From: Falsiroseomonas sp050563535
GTDB taxonomy: Bacteria; Pseudomonadota; Alphaproteobacteria; Acetobacterales; Acetobacteraceae
Length of the DNA stretch: 64,000 bases
Assembly: GCF_050563535.1 (NCBI RefSeq)
Contig: NZ_JBNXUO010000007.1
Coordinates: forward strand, 124,001-188,000
Reading direction: 5' to 3'
The notes below the pieces were generated by a model. The model saw nothing but the letters and a program-made list of their open reading frames with translations, was not told where the DNA came from and did not search any database. This document shows, piece after piece, positions 54,801 through 64,000 of the stretch (position 1 is the stretch's first letter; every line of letters begins with the position of its first letter). The position numbers were made by a program, and so were the translations under genes.

Positions 54801-57800
54801 CTGCGGACCGGCGTGGACCTCCAGGTGTTCGACCCGGTCAGCGCCGCGAACCTGACGGTCGCCGCCCCGACCCTCACGCTCGACGCCACGGCCTCGCTCG
54901 CCGTCGGCAGCGGCGGGGCGCTCACACTGCGGGCGGACGACATGCTGCTGTCCGGGCGCATCCGCGCGCCGGCAGGCACCATCACGGTCGCGGGCGTCAC
55001 CGCCGGGCGCGATGTCTTTCTCGGTGCGGACCGGGGTGGTGGCGACCCGGCCGGGCTCTACCTGAACGCGGCCGAACTGGCGCTGTTCGGCGGCAATGGG
55101 GCCGCCGGCGCGACGGATCCCGCCACGCGGCTCCGCGTGACCACGACGGGCGACGTGCGGGTGCCCGGCGACATCTCTCTGCGCAACCGCGTCGGCGCGC
55201 TCCTCGTCGACGGCAGCGCGACAGGCTACGATCTCGGCGGGGCCGGCATCGACGTGGCGCGCCTGGTCGTCCGCGCCGGCGCCGGCAATGTCAGCGCGAC
55301 ACACGCCAACAACCGCATCGACGAACTGGCGGTGCTCGGCACCGGCGGTGCCGGCAGCAGCGTGAACGTCGCCAGCGGCGGCAGCGGCGTCCTGGCCGTG
55401 GTGTCCGATCTCTCGCCGGCCGGCACCACCTCCGGCATCTCCGGCTTCGGTACGGTGACGCTCGGCGCGGCGGGGCTGGCGATCGAAGCGCCGGTCGCGG
55501 CCACGGGCGGGGCGGGCAGCGTCGCCCTCACGGCGACCGGCGCGGCCGGCATCACGCAGGGCAGCGGCGGGCACATCACCGCGGCCACGCTGACCGCCAG
55601 CGCGACCACGGCCGGTGCGGGCATCGTCCTGAACGCGGGCGGGTCCGCCACTGTCGCGAACTGGAACCGGGTGTCCAGCCTCGGCGCCAGTACGGCGGGG
55701 GGCGCCTTCGCGCTGGTCAATGACGGGGCGCTACTGGTCGGGGGGGCGCTGTCGGCCGGCGGGGCGCTCGGCATCTCGACGACCGGGACTCTGACCCTCG
55801 GCGCAACGGTCGGGGCGCAGGGCGACCTGACCCTGCGCGCGCCGGCGCTGGTGCAGAATGCGGGCGCGGCGGTCAGCGCCCATGCGGCGGGCGCGACGGT
55901 GCTGCTGCAGGCGGACGTCTTCACCCTGTCCGGCACCCCTTCCGTCACCGCCACGGGCGGCGGCACGACCATCGCGCTGCAACCCTTCAGCGCCAACACC
56001 GGCCTCACCTTCGGCGCGGCGGGCGGGTTGCAGGTCACGGCCGCGCAGGTCGCGCAGCTTTCGGCCGACACGGTCTCGCTGCGCGCGAGCGGGACGGGCA
56101 ATGTCGCCATCGCCGATGTCCTCGACATCGGCGCGCAGGCGCTGGACCTGCGCGGCGCCGGCATTGCGCAGACGGGCGGCGAGATCAACGCGGCGGGCCT
56201 GACCTTCACGGCGACGGGCGCGGTGACGCTGAACCGGCCGGCGAACACGATCGGCGGCTTCTCGGGCACGACGGCCGGCGCGGTGGTGCTGGTGACGGAC
56301 GGGGCGGCGACGCTCGGCGCGATCACCGGCGCGAGCATCACGGCCGGCGCGGGCGGGCTGCTGACCGTCTCGGGCGCGCTGCTGGCGAACACGGGGGCGA
56401 TCGGCCTCACCGGCGCAGGCGTCGCGCTCGGGGCGAACGTGACCGCGTCGGGGCAGGCGGTGACGGTGACCGCGACGGGGGCGGGCAACGGCATCGCGCA
56501 GAGTGCGGGCATCGTCACGGCGGGCGCGCTGGTGCTCGACGCGGCGGCCGGCATTGCGCAGACGGGCGGCGAGATCAACGCGGCGGGCCTGACCTTCACG
56601 GCGACGGGCGCGGTGACGCTGAACCGGCCGGCGAACACGATCGGCTCCTTCGCGGGCACGACGGCCGGTGCGGTGGTGCTGGTGACGGACGGGGCGGCGA
56701 CGCTCGGCGCGATCACCGGCGCGAGCATCACGGCCGGCGCGGGCGGGCTGCTGACCGTCTCGGGCGCGCAGGTCGCGAACACGGGGGCGATCGGCCTCAC
56801 CGGCGCGGGTGTTGCGATCGGGGCGAACCTCACCGCGAGCGGGCAGGCGGTGACGGTGACCGCAACGGGGGCGGGCAACGGCATCGCGCAGGGCGCCGGC
56901 ATCGTCACGGCGGGTGCGCTGGTGCTCGACGCGGCGGCCGGCATCGCGCAGACGGGTGGCGAGATCAACGCGGCGGGCCTGACCTTCACGGCGACGGGCG
57001 CGGTGACGCTGAACCGGCCGGCGAACACGATCGGCGGATTCGCGGGCACGACGGCCGGCGCGGTGGTGCTGGTGACGGACGGCGCGGCGACGCTCGGCGC
57101 GATCACCGGCGCGAGCATCACGGCCGGTGCGGGCGGCCTGCTGACCGTCTCGGGCGCGCAGGTCGCGAACAGCGGGGCGATCGGGCTCACCGGCGCGGGC
57201 GTGTCGATCGGGGCGAACGTGACCGCGTCGGGGCAGGCGGTGACGGTGACCGCGACGGGGGCGGGCAACGGCATCGCGCAGAGCGCGGGCATCGTCACGG
57301 CGGGCGCGCTGGTGCTCGACGCGGCGGCCGGCATTGCGCAGGCAGGGGGTTCGCTGTCGGCGGTCAGCCTTGCCATGACGGCGGGCGGGGCCATCACACT
57401 CGACAACGGCGCGCCCGCGGCGACCACCGGGCTGAATGCGGTCGGCTCGCTGGGGGCGGTGACGGTCGGGGGCGCATTCACGCTGCGCAACGCCGGGACA
57501 TTCAGCATCGACGGCGCCGTCACCGGCCCCGGCGGCATCCAGGCTGGCGCCGTCACACTGCATTCGCAGGGCGGCAACATCACCTTCGGCGTCGCCGGGC
57601 GGATAGGCGCCGGGATCGCCGGCAGCATCGGCGCGATGTCCCTCACCCTGACCGCACCGAACGGCAATGTCAGCGTGCCTGGCGCGATCTCGACCCAGAC
57701 CGGGGTGACGATCCGGGCCGGCGGCGCGATCGGCGTCGGCGGCGCCATCGCCAATGCGACCAGCGGCGGCATCACGCTCGTCTCGCCCGGCGCGATGACG

Positions 57801-60800
57801 CTTGGCGGGGCGCTGACCGCGGCGGGCCAGCGCGTGACGATGGCGACGAACGCCACGGTGGCCCAGCCTGGCGGCATCGTCACCGCGCAGGAACTCGTGG
57901 TGACCGGCGCCGGCGGCACCGGCACCTCGGCGGCGAGCATCGACCTCGGCGGCGCCAACGCCATCCGCCACGTCGTAGAGGCGCGCGCGACCGGCGCGGC
58001 GCGACTGCGCACCACCACCGCGCTCGACATCGGCGGCGCGGTGCGTGCCGGCGCCAATGGCACGCTTCGGGTCGAGGCGGGTGGCGCACTGACGGTCAAT
58101 GCGGCGGGCTCCGTCCAGGCCGGGACCTCCGGCGCGGGGACGGGCGTGGTCAGCCTCTGGGGTTCCTCGATCGACCTGCGGGGGCCGGTCCAGGCGGGCG
58201 CCGCCATCGCGCTGATCGCATCCGGCGGGGTGGACGCCTTCGCCTCCATCGCGGCCAACCCCGCCGCCACCATCACCCAGTCCGGCGCCGGGACGCTGAC
58301 CGCGCCGGCGCTGGCCACCGCGGCAGGCGGCGCGGTCACGCTCGACCTGGCCGGCAACAGCTACGCCCTGGTCGCCTTCGCCGGGGCGGGAAATGGCGAC
58401 GTCACGCTCGAACGCGCGGCGGGGACGCTGACCATCGGCGGGGTGGCCGGGCTGGCCGATCCCACCGGCAGTTCCTTCTCCATCTCCGGCGTGACGGCAG
58501 GGACCGGCACCGTCACGCTGACGGCCGACGACCTGGCGATCGGCGGGATCGTGCGCGGCGGCACCGTCGTGCTACGCCCCTACACCGCCGGCACCGGCTT
58601 CGCCCTCGGCGTGACGGGAACCGAGCCGACCGGCGTCATCTCCCTCACCACCGCCGAGGTCGCGAATATCCGCAGCACGACGCTGCGGATCGACGGCAGC
58701 GCGGGTTCGGGCAGCGCCATCAGCCTCGGCGCGCTCGACCTGCGCACGGGCGGGACGACGACGCGCGTGGCCCGCATCCTCGACCTGCGCGGCGCGTCGG
58801 TGACGCAGCTTGCCGGCGGCGAGCTTTCGGTCGAGCGGCTGACGGCGGCGGCGACCGCCGGGTCCGTCCTGCTGAACCAGGGCGGCACGGCGACCGCGGC
58901 GGGCAACACCCTCAACATCCTCGGCCCCGTCAGCGCCACGGGCGACATCTCCATCGTGGCGGGTGGCGTGCCCAATGGCGGCGCGGAACGCCGCGCGCCG
59001 ACGGTGCTGGCCGACGGCACGGCGGGCGGCGGCACCCAGGCGCTGCGCCTGGCCGGCGCGGTGAATGCCGGCGGCGCGCTGACGCTGCGGACCGACGGGC
59101 TGGCGCTGGCGGGCGGGTCGCTGCGCGCCGGCAACGGCAGCATGACCATCGGCACCTTCGGCAGCGCGGTGAACATGCTGCTCGGCGCCGGCACGCCGGA
59201 CGGGGCAGGGCTGCGGCTCGGCAGCGACATCGCCGGCGCGCTGACCCTGGCGGGCGGCGGGACGCGCGTGCTGACGCTGCTCGCCCCATCCGGCGACCTG
59301 CGGGCGGCGGGGGCCTTCGACCTCGGCCCGAGCGGCGCGCAGCGGCTCGTCGTGCAGGCCGGCAGCGTGAGTTCCGCGGCGGGCAGCGCGCTGTCCGTGG
59401 CGGATCTCGACATCACGGCCGCGACCGGCGGCGCCGACCTCACGCAGGGCGCGCATGCCGTGGGGACGCTCCGCATCGAGGCGCCTTCCGGCGCGACGAC
59501 GGGGATCGCCTCGACGCTGGACCTCACCGTCCTTGGCGTGTCGACGCCGGCATCGGGGCGTGTCGGGAGCGTGTCGCTGACCGGCAACTCCATCGGGCTT
59601 GCCGGCGCCGTACGGGCCGACCTGGCAGTCCTCGCCGCCACCGGGGCCGGCGGCGCGATCACCCAGTCCGCGCCGCTCGACGCCGGACGGCTGGACCTGC
59701 GGACGAGCAACGGCGCGGTGACGCTGACCCATTCCGGCAACGCCATCGGCTGGCTGCGCTCGGCCGACCTGCGGAATCCGGGGCTGACCGAGGGCGCGGC
59801 GCTCACGCTGTCGACCACGGCCAACCTGTCGCTCGACCGCGACGGGATGCCAGGGGTCTTCGCCGGCACGGTCGAGCTCACGGCGACGGGCTTCGGCCCG
59901 GCGGCCCCGGGCGGCACGCAGGCCGTGGTGATCCGCGCCATCGGCACCGGCAGCGCGACACCCTTCCTCGACCTGACCGCCACAGCAGGCGGCATCTCGC
60001 TCGGAACCGGGTCGGACCTGGCGGCGGTGGGCGGCACGGTCGCGCTGGCCGCCACCGGCAACATCACCACCTCCGGCACTTCCATCGCCGCCGGAACGGT
60101 GCTCACCGTGCTGGCCGATGGCGCCGCGAGCCTGACGGGCGGCAGCCTCGGCGGGACCACCAGCGTCGAGGTGCGCGGCGCGGCCTCGACCACGATGACC
60201 GAGGTCGGGGTTACCGGCGGCAACGTGACGCTGCACTCCACCGGCGGCGCGGTGACGCTGGCCGGCGCGGCGGGGCTGACCGCGGTGGCGGCGACCGGCG
60301 AGGTGCTGGTGCAGTCCGCGGCGGGCGGCGCGCTCGCCGTCACCGACATGGCGATCGGCGCCGCGGGCAATCTCGATCTGCTGGCGGGAGGTGCGCTCAC
60401 GCTCACGCGCGGTTCGGCCGGCGCGCCTGGCCATCGCATCCGCGCCCACGCGGCCACCGCGCTGCAGACCACGGATCTCGCCCTGTCCGGGGAAGTGATC
60501 GATTTGCGGGCCGGCAGCACGGTCAGCGTCACCGGCGGCTCGGCCACGGCCTCCGGCAGCTACGGCGCCGCGGCGGGCGCGGCGGCGACCTTGCAATCCA
60601 CCACCATCGGCGCGGCCGGCGCGCTCGCCATCTCGGCCGGCACGACGCTCACCCTCGCTGCAAGCACGCTGTCCGGCACGCCGGTGACGCTGGGCGGCGG
60701 CACGGGCCTTGCAATCGCCGGCGGATCCGTCGCCTCGGGCGGCGCGGCCACGCTGGCGGGCGGCAGCGGCGATGTCGTCCTCGGCGGCGCGACCCTCGCC

Positions 60801-62438
60801 GCCACCGGCGTGCTCGGCATCGGCACGGCCGCGCGGCTCGCGGCGACCGATGCGGTGCTGACAGGCGCCAGCATCGCCCTCCAGGGCGGGGCGCGGCTGG
60901 AAGTGACCGGCGGCTCCGCCACGGCGGGCGCCGGCCTCACGGCCGGCACGGAGGGTGCCGCCGTCCTCGCCCGCACCCGCCTTGCGGCCGGCGCGGCGCT
61001 GGCGGTGACCGCGGCGGGTGCGTTGCAGGCCACCGGCACCACCTTCTCCGGCACGACAGCACTGGTCGGTGGCGGGGGCGGTCTCTCCCTCACCGGCGGT
61101 GGCGTGACCGCGGGTGGCGCGCTGACGCTGGCAGGTGGCGGTGGCGACCTCGTCGCCGGGTCCGCCGCCTTCTCGGCCGGGGGCGCGGCGCAGATGACGG
61201 CGGGCGGCGCTCTGCGGCTGACGGCCAGCGACGTCACCGCCGCCAGCCTGGCCGGGACGGCGGGCGCGGGTGGCGCAACGGTGCAGTCCACGACCATCTC
61301 CGTCGCGGGCGCGATCGGGCTGACATCGGGCGGGGCGATGCAGGTCGTCGGCTCCACGCTGAACGGCGGCACGGTCGCGCTGCGCGGCGCCGGGGGCCTC
61401 ACCCTGTCGGGCGGTGGCGTCGCCACCCCCGGCGCCTTCAGCGCGCGGTCCGATGCCGGGGCGGTCGCATTCCTGGGCACGCAGGTGGCGGCGGGCTCCA
61501 CGCTGCTCGTCAGCGCCGGCGGGGACCTGCGGATCAACCCCTCGCGGCTGTCCGGGCGGACCGTCACGCTCACCGCGGCGGGTGGCGCGACGCTGGTGGA
61601 CAGCAGCGTCACCGCGGCCCAGGACATCGCGCTGACATCCGGCGGCGGCTTCGCCATCTCCGGCGGCGGCCTCTCGGCCGGCGGGGCGGTCAGCGTCGAC
61701 GGGCGGAGCGGGGCGAGCCTCCGCGCCACCAGCCTCGATGCCGAGACGGCGGCCTTCCGCACCACGGGTGCGCTGACGGCCGGCGGCGTGACGGCGCGGA
61801 TCGGCACGCGCCTGCTGCTCGCGGCGGAGGGTGGCCTCGCCTCCTCCGGCGCCATCGCGGTCTCGCCGCGCGCGGCGGGGCAGCGCATCCCGGCGGTCGT
61901 GCTCGACACGCGGGCGGGGGCCGCGACCTCGGCGCTGCCGCTGGTCGTGCAGGCGGACCTGCCCGGCACGGTGCCGACCGCGCAGCCGACGCAGATGCGC
62001 GCGGCGCCGCGCAGCCAGGCGCCGGGCGCCTTCGGCCAGGCGCTCGACGTGCCGGCGGCGGCGATGGCCTTCTCCATCCTCGCCCCCGACAGCCCGGTCT
62101 TCCTGCTGGCGGATGGCGCGCGCATCACCGGCACGATCGTCGCCGCGCGGCTCGGCGTGCACGGCACCGGCGGGGCGGCGACGCTCACCGGCACGCTCGC
62201 GGGGCGGGACGGGATCGCGGCGGCGGAATACGGCGACCTGACCCGCCCGGTCCTGCCGGCCGCGCTGCAGCAATACCGGTTGAACGGCTGCGTGCTGTCG
62301 GCCGTGAACTGCGTCGTCCTCCCGCCGGTCATGGTGGTGCCGAGCCGCCTTGCGGCGGATGTGGTGGTCGCGCTCGACCGTCAGCGTGCCCGCAACCCGG
62401 ACGTGGTGGTCCCCGACGTGGCGCAGGAGGATTTCTGA
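51873..62438 (+). CDS. TpsA exoprotein, filamentous haemagglutinin-like
   Basis: A 3521-residue secreted protein. A signal peptide ends near PAAAQAP. The N-terminal TPS domain (residues about 35-200) shows DWQRFDVGRDQTVQF, NRVTTPDPSLIAGRI, NGGVAIVNQSGIVFAQGA and NITNEAFMAGRM. The rest is a long, Ala-, Gly- and Thr-rich beta-helix of imperfect repeats, including three 130-residue units nearly identical in DNA (56161-57330). The end reads RARNPDVVVPDVAQEDF, similar to other alphaproteobacterial haemagglutinin-like proteins. No toxin domain or VENN motif is seen. It should be anchored or released through the TpsB pore and serve as an adhesin. Confidence 0.93.
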   Translation: MGPVPASVRGFLLGTTALLPVLAGPAAAQAPNAQPTGGRVVAGQASIARTPAQTTVTQRSDRAAIDWQRFDVGRDQTVQFQQPNAGSWTLNRVTTPDPSLIAGRIQSNGGVAIVNQSGIVFAQGASVNVGALIASAANITNEAFMAGRMEFTGAPRPGARVENHGTVTVADRGLAAFVAPGVSNTGTIRGRLARVALAGAETFTLDMAGDGLLSIDVTGAVRGNGAALVTNSGTIEAPGGSVLLSANAASGLVEDVVRNSGRISANTDAATGRTGQVALRGGGGGVRIEGVVEAAGAAPGTRGGRVEAAGRSVTVAQGARVDASGTAGGGEARLGGATTDRVRVEGQVAAAGTGATARGGLVTVQAKDGVAVAGGAKLDASGGAGGGAVLAGTTGIGRAQQMSRETVVERGATIAADATARGDGGLVVVNGTEATSVRGRISARGGASGGDGGFIEVSGMAGIDLPGLSLLDVGAAAGRAGTVLLDPQFITIVNGTLVAAQGDVAAGDNGDATAGPPPGFSPTLTIRNADINASAVNLVLEATDGITVQAGATISKAAGDLTLRTTTNSGTVTVNGDITLAAGLLSIGSGSITLNSTVEATGLALTARTGIDQAGGLIRHAGGAATPLAVSARTTVSGAVTLARAGNGSLSFDTGAGSSGAVSLASAGTITLSGTVEATSLSLVAGTGISQAGGAVRHASGANTALTVTARTTTSGDVLLTDTSNGALSFGTGGLSAGAVSVTTANNRDLVIGSALQATGGVTLASGRDVSVAAALTSGGDVVLTAGRDVSVAAALTATGRTVSINAARDIGQTAAGVITAATLNARGEGGTGTEARAVALGTALNVVGAVAEMRAQQSAILRSSANMSVGTVVIGGANGTLIDLQGNGGLTLTGALDSNGQTIILRTGDSFDAPAGSGNITQAVGSTVATGWFGASAAGSLAVDQPGNAIAWLGRGADLDGTAATRALTAGGAASLRTGVDLQVFDPVSAANLTVAAPTLTLDATASLAVGSGGALTLRADDMLLSGRIRAPAGTITVAGVTAGRDVFLGADRGGGDPAGLYLNAAELALFGGNGAAGATDPATRLRVTTTGDVRVPGDISLRNRVGALLVDGSATGYDLGGAGIDVARLVVRAGAGNVSATHANNRIDELAVLGTGGAGSSVNVASGGSGVLAVVSDLSPAGTTSGISGFGTVTLGAAGLAIEAPVAATGGAGSVALTATGAAGITQGSGGHITAATLTASATTAGAGIVLNAGGSATVANWNRVSSLGASTAGGAFALVNDGALLVGGALSAGGALGISTTGTLTLGATVGAQGDLTLRAPALVQNAGAAVSAHAAGATVLLQADVFTLSGTPSVTATGGGTTIALQPFSANTGLTFGAAGGLQVTAAQVAQLSADTVSLRASGTGNVAIADVLDIGAQALDLRGAGIAQTGGEINAAGLTFTATGAVTLNRPANTIGGFSGTTAGAVVLVTDGAATLGAITGASITAGAGGLLTVSGALLANTGAIGLTGAGVALGANVTASGQAVTVTATGAGNGIAQSAGIVTAGALVLDAAAGIAQTGGEINAAGLTFTATGAVTLNRPANTIGSFAGTTAGAVVLVTDGAATLGAITGASITAGAGGLLTVSGAQVANTGAIGLTGAGVAIGANLTASGQAVTVTATGAGNGIAQGAGIVTAGALVLDAAAGIAQTGGEINAAGLTFTATGAVTLNRPANTIGGFAGTTAGAVVLVTDGAATLGAITGASITAGAGGLLTVSGAQVANSGAIGLTGAGVSIGANVTASGQAVTVTATGAGNGIAQSAGIVTAGALVLDAAAGIAQAGGSLSAVSLAMTAGGAITLDNGAPAATTGLNAVGSLGAVTVGGAFTLRNAGTFSIDGAVTGPGGIQAGAVTLHSQGGNITFGVAGRIGAGIAGSIGAMSLTLTAPNGNVSVPGAISTQTGVTIRAGGAIGVGGAIANATSGGITLVSPGAMTLGGALTAAGQRVTMATNATVAQPGGIVTAQELVVTGAGGTGTSAASIDLGGANAIRHVVEARATGAARLRTTTALDIGGAVRAGANGTLRVEAGGALTVNAAGSVQAGTSGAGTGVVSLWGSSIDLRGPVQAGAAIALIASGGVDAFASIAANPAATITQSGAGTLTAPALATAAGGAVTLDLAGNSYALVAFAGAGNGDVTLERAAGTLTIGGVAGLADPTGSSFSISGVTAGTGTVTLTADDLAIGGIVRGGTVVLRPYTAGTGFALGVTGTEPTGVISLTTAEVANIRSTTLRIDGSAGSGSAISLGALDLRTGGTTTRVARILDLRGASVTQLAGGELSVERLTAAATAGSVLLNQGGTATAAGNTLNILGPVSATGDISIVAGGVPNGGAERRAPTVLADGTAGGGTQALRLAGAVNAGGALTLRTDGLALAGGSLRAGNGSMTIGTFGSAVNMLLGAGTPDGAGLRLGSDIAGALTLAGGGTRVLTLLAPSGDLRAAGAFDLGPSGAQRLVVQAGSVSSAAGSALSVADLDITAATGGADLTQGAHAVGTLRIEAPSGATTGIASTLDLTVLGVSTPASGRVGSVSLTGNSIGLAGAVRADLAVLAATGAGGAITQSAPLDAGRLDLRTSNGAVTLTHSGNAIGWLRSADLRNPGLTEGAALTLSTTANLSLDRDGMPGVFAGTVELTATGFGPAAPGGTQAVVIRAIGTGSATPFLDLTATAGGISLGTGSDLAAVGGTVALAATGNITTSGTSIAAGTVLTVLADGAASLTGGSLGGTTSVEVRGAASTTMTEVGVTGGNVTLHSTGGAVTLAGAAGLTAVAATGEVLVQSAAGGALAVTDMAIGAAGNLDLLAGGALTLTRGSAGAPGHRIRAHAATALQTTDLALSGEVIDLRAGSTVSVTGGSATASGSYGAAAGAAATLQSTTIGAAGALAISAGTTLTLAASTLSGTPVTLGGGTGLAIAGGSVASGGAATLAGGSGDVVLGGATLAATGVLGIGTAARLAATDAVLTGASIALQGGARLEVTGGSATAGAGLTAGTEGAAVLARTRLAAGAALAVTAAGALQATGTTFSGTTALVGGGGGLSLTGGGVTAGGALTLAGGGGDLVAGSAAFSAGGAAQMTAGGALRLTASDVTAASLAGTAGAGGATVQSTTISVAGAIGLTSGGAMQVVGSTLNGGTVALRGAGGLTLSGGGVATPGAFSARSDAGAVAFLGTQVAAGSTLLVSAGGDLRINPSRLSGRTVTLTAAGGATLVDSSVTAAQDIALTSGGGFAISGGGLSAGGAVSVDGRSGASLRATSLDAETAAFRTTGALTAGGVTARIGTRLLLAAEGGLASSGAIAVSPRAAGQRIPAVVLDTRAGAATSALPLVVQADLPGTVPTAQPTQMRAAPRSQAPGAFGQALDVPAAAMAFSILAPDSPVFLLADGARITGTIVAARLGVHGTGGAATLTGTLAGRDGIAAAEYGDLTRPVLPAALQQYRLNGCVLSAVNCVVLPPVMVVPSRLAADVVVALDRQRARNPDVVVPDVAQEDF
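56161..57330 (+). repeat. Three 390-bp tandem repeats within TpsA
   Basis: Units run 56161-56550, 56551-56940 and 56941-57330, each encoding 130 residues that start with GIAQTGGEINAAGLTF. A fourth unit starts at 57331 (GIAQ) and diverges at once. Near identity at DNA level, including silent positions, points to recent duplication or gene conversion, and copy number is likely to vary between strains. Confidence 0.92.
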
Positions 62439-62439
62439 G

Positions 62440-64000
62440 ATGCGCAAGACCCTGCCGGCTCTCGTCCTTCTCGGCCTGCTCGGCGCCTGCACGAGCCCGC
62501 CGCCCGAGGCCTACGTCGCCGGTGCGAACAGCCTCGACCCCGGGGAGCCCGCGGGTCAGGATTCCCGCGGGGAGGCCTGCCTGATGTCCCGCGGCGCGGC
62601 GCCGCGCAGCGACCTGCCGGTGCTGCGCGCGCGCGACATCTTCTGCGGCGGCTACACCCAGCCCGCCGCCCGCGTCGCCGAACTGCGCGGCCCGGCGGAA
62701 CGCGAGGACCTGATGCGCATCGCCACCGGCGGCCTGTGGCGCACCGCGCTCGACAGCCGCGTCGCCGCCTGCGCCGCCCCGCAGGAGACGCGGGTCGCCG
62801 GCAACCGCCCCGCGCTGCTGCTGAGTTGCACGCGCCGCAACGGCGGCTGGCCGCATGTGGCGCTGGTCGCGCAGGGGCCGGAAGGACCGGTGCTGGCCGA
62901 CGGCGTGCCGACCGTGCTGCCGGTGATCGAACGCATCGCGGCCGGCCAGGCACCCGCATCGGGCGGGGCCGCGGTGGCGCGCTCCGCGGCGCTCGAACTC
63001 GCGGCGCAGCGCCAGGCGGCGGCCGCCTTCGGCGCCAACGAGGTGGGCGGCTACGAGAGGCTGATGGCGCTCGGCCGCGCCCTGAACCAGGCGGAAAGCT
63101 TCGCGGCGGCCGAGGATGCGTATCGCGGCGCGCTGGCGATCCAGGAACGCGTGCTCGGCGCGGGCAGCCCCGACACGGTGACGGCGCTGATGCACCTGGC
63201 GCTGAACCTGTCCAACCAGGACCGCCGCGCGGAGGCCGAGGCGCTGTTCGCGCGCGCCGCGGCGCTGGCGCCGCGGGCCGCCGACCCGGTCGCGACGATC
63301 CGGCTTCGCCACTACCGCGGCCTGCACGAGCTGAACGCCAACCGGGCCGAGCCCGCGCTCGCCCTCCTGCGGGAGGCGGAGGCCGGCTACGCAACCCTCG
63401 TCCCACCCGCGCTGCTGCGGAACACGACGGCGGAGGCCAATCTCGGGCCGGTCGGCGATGCGGTGCTGGAAAGCGCGATCCTCGGACTGGCGGAGGTGTG
63501 GCGCAGCATGGCCGCCGCCGTGGCGCGCGGGCCGGAACCGCAGCGCGCCGCGGCGCTCGCGGCTGACAGCCGCAGCCTGCTGCGCCGCACCGGGCTGGAA
63601 CAGGGGCTGACGGCCGGGCGCGGCCTGCGCAGCGAAGCCGCCGCCGCGGCCAGCGGCGGCCGCCAGGACGAGGCGGCGCAGAGGCTCGAGCAGGCGGCGC
63701 GGCGCTTCAACGCCGCCGCGCCGGGCGAACGGCCGGAAGCGGTGACGCTGTTCCTCGCCGGCCGCACCCGCGCCGAGCTCGGCCGCGGCGAATCCGCGCT
63801 CCAGGCCTTCCGCACCGGCGCCGCCATCCTCCGCGCCAGGCAGATCGCCCTGCCGGTCGAGGTGGTGATGCCCTATCTCGACACGCTGCACGCGGCGCAG
63901 CTGGCCGCCGGGCCCGATGGCGGCGCTGCGTTGCGGCGGGAGATGTTCTCGGCCGCCCAGCTGGCCCAGCGCAGCGGCACGGTGCGCTTCGTCCAGCTCG
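62440..64000 (+). CDS. TPR lipoprotein downstream of TpsA, partial
   Basis: At least 520 residues, open at the right edge. ATG at 62440 lies two bases after the TpsA stop (TGAG-ATG). The N-terminus MRKTLPALVLLGLLGACTS is a lipoprotein signal with lipobox LLGAC. Residues about 205-340 contain helical repeats of the tetratricopeptide type (LGRALNQAESFAAAEDAYRGALAIQE and neighbouring). The gene is adjacent to a two-partner secretion operon, where CHAT-domain TPR proteins are common, but a CHAT protease domain, if any, would lie beyond the edge. It is probably co-transcribed with TpsB and TpsA. Confidence 0.8.
   Translation, partial: MRKTLPALVLLGLLGACTSPPPEAYVAGANSLDPGEPAGQDSRGEACLMSRGAAPRSDLPVLRARDIFCGGYTQPAARVAELRGPAEREDLMRIATGGLWRTALDSRVAACAAPQETRVAGNRPALLLSCTRRNGGWPHVALVAQGPEGPVLADGVPTVLPVIERIAAGQAPASGGAAVARSAALELAAQRQAAAAFGANEVGGYERLMALGRALNQAESFAAAEDAYRGALAIQERVLGAGSPDTVTALMHLALNLSNQDRRAEAEALFARAAALAPRAADPVATIRLRHYRGLHELNANRAEPALALLREAEAGYATLVPPALLRNTTAEANLGPVGDAVLESAILGLAEVWRSMAAAVARGPEPQRAAALAADSRSLLRRTGLEQGLTAGRGLRSEAAAAASGGRQDEAAQRLEQAARRFNAAAPGERPEAVTLFLAGRTRAELGRGESALQAFRTGAAILRARQIALPVEVVMPYLDTLHAAQLAAGPDGGAALRREMFSAAQLAQRSGTVRFVQL

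Noticed and set aside
56161..57330. CRISPR array
   Set aside because: Units are 390 bp, in frame within a coding gene, with no spacers and no cas genes.
51873..62438. Contact-dependent inhibition (CdiA) toxin system
   Set aside because: No VENN-type motif, toxin domain or small immunity gene follows the exoprotein; the next gene is a TPR lipoprotein.
51734..62492. Very long antisense open frames under the TpsB/TpsA genes
   Set aside because: GC-rich third positions suppress stops on the opposite strand. The translations are low-complexity and have no recognisable motifs.

Overview
The window is very GC-rich, gene-dense DNA with strong GC bias at third codon positions. Five orphan Bug/TctC-type periplasmic receptors, IclR and GntR regulators, a Rieske oxygenase and a two-partner secretion locus suggest a soil or water alphaproteobacterium, most likely an Acetobacteraceae member of the Roseomonas type. 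That placement is inferred from gene content only; no marker gene is present. No IS element, phage gene, CRISPR array or rRNA was seen, and no gene-free stretch exceeds 300 bases.

Layout. (1) 1-4164: phthalate-type catabolism, with a ferredoxin reductase (cut by the left edge) divergent from a Rieske oxygenase, a 4,5-dihydroxyphthalate decarboxylase-like protein and an isopropylmalate-dehydrogenase-family enzyme. Two copies of a 16-bp operator lie between the divergent genes. (2) 4171-10661: hydroxy-acid metabolism, with a haloacid dehalogenase and an isocitrate-lyase/PEP-mutase-family enzyme divergent from an IclR regulator, LeuC/LeuD-like dehydratase, Bug receptor and tartrate/D-malate dehydrogenase. 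(3) 10684-20641: a five-gene minus-strand acyl-CoA operon (ligase, MaoC-like dehydratase, Bug, CoA-transferase, ThDP enzyme) divergent from an IclR-MFS pair, followed by an M20 amidohydrolase. (4) 20757-26387: a complete dipeptide-type ABC importer. (5) 26579-27544: another Bug receptor.

(6) 27555-34912 is the highlight: a compact selenocysteine locus. It holds selA, selB, a thioredoxin-reductase-like flavoprotein, selD, the selenocysteine tRNA (selC), and a selenoprotein gene interrupted by one in-frame TGA. Read through as selenocysteine, this gives a 585-residue protein with a Sec-Gly-Ala-Cys motif of the UGSC type and a SECIS-like hairpin just downstream. The synthesis genes and an apparent client are packed into about 7.4 kb, with the selC tRNA gene overlapping the 3' end of selD on the opposite strand.

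(7) 35047-49912: tricarboxylate-type metabolism, with three MmgE/PrpD proteins, a PrpF-family isomerase, a TcuA-like dehydrogenase, a GntR regulator with a perfect palindromic operator, an iron/polyamine-type ABC importer, two Bug receptors and an aldo/keto reductase. (8) 50122-64000: a two-partner secretion system, with a TpsB outer-membrane pore, a 3521-residue TpsA exoprotein carrying three near-identical 390-bp tandem repeats, and a TPR lipoprotein that runs off the right edge.
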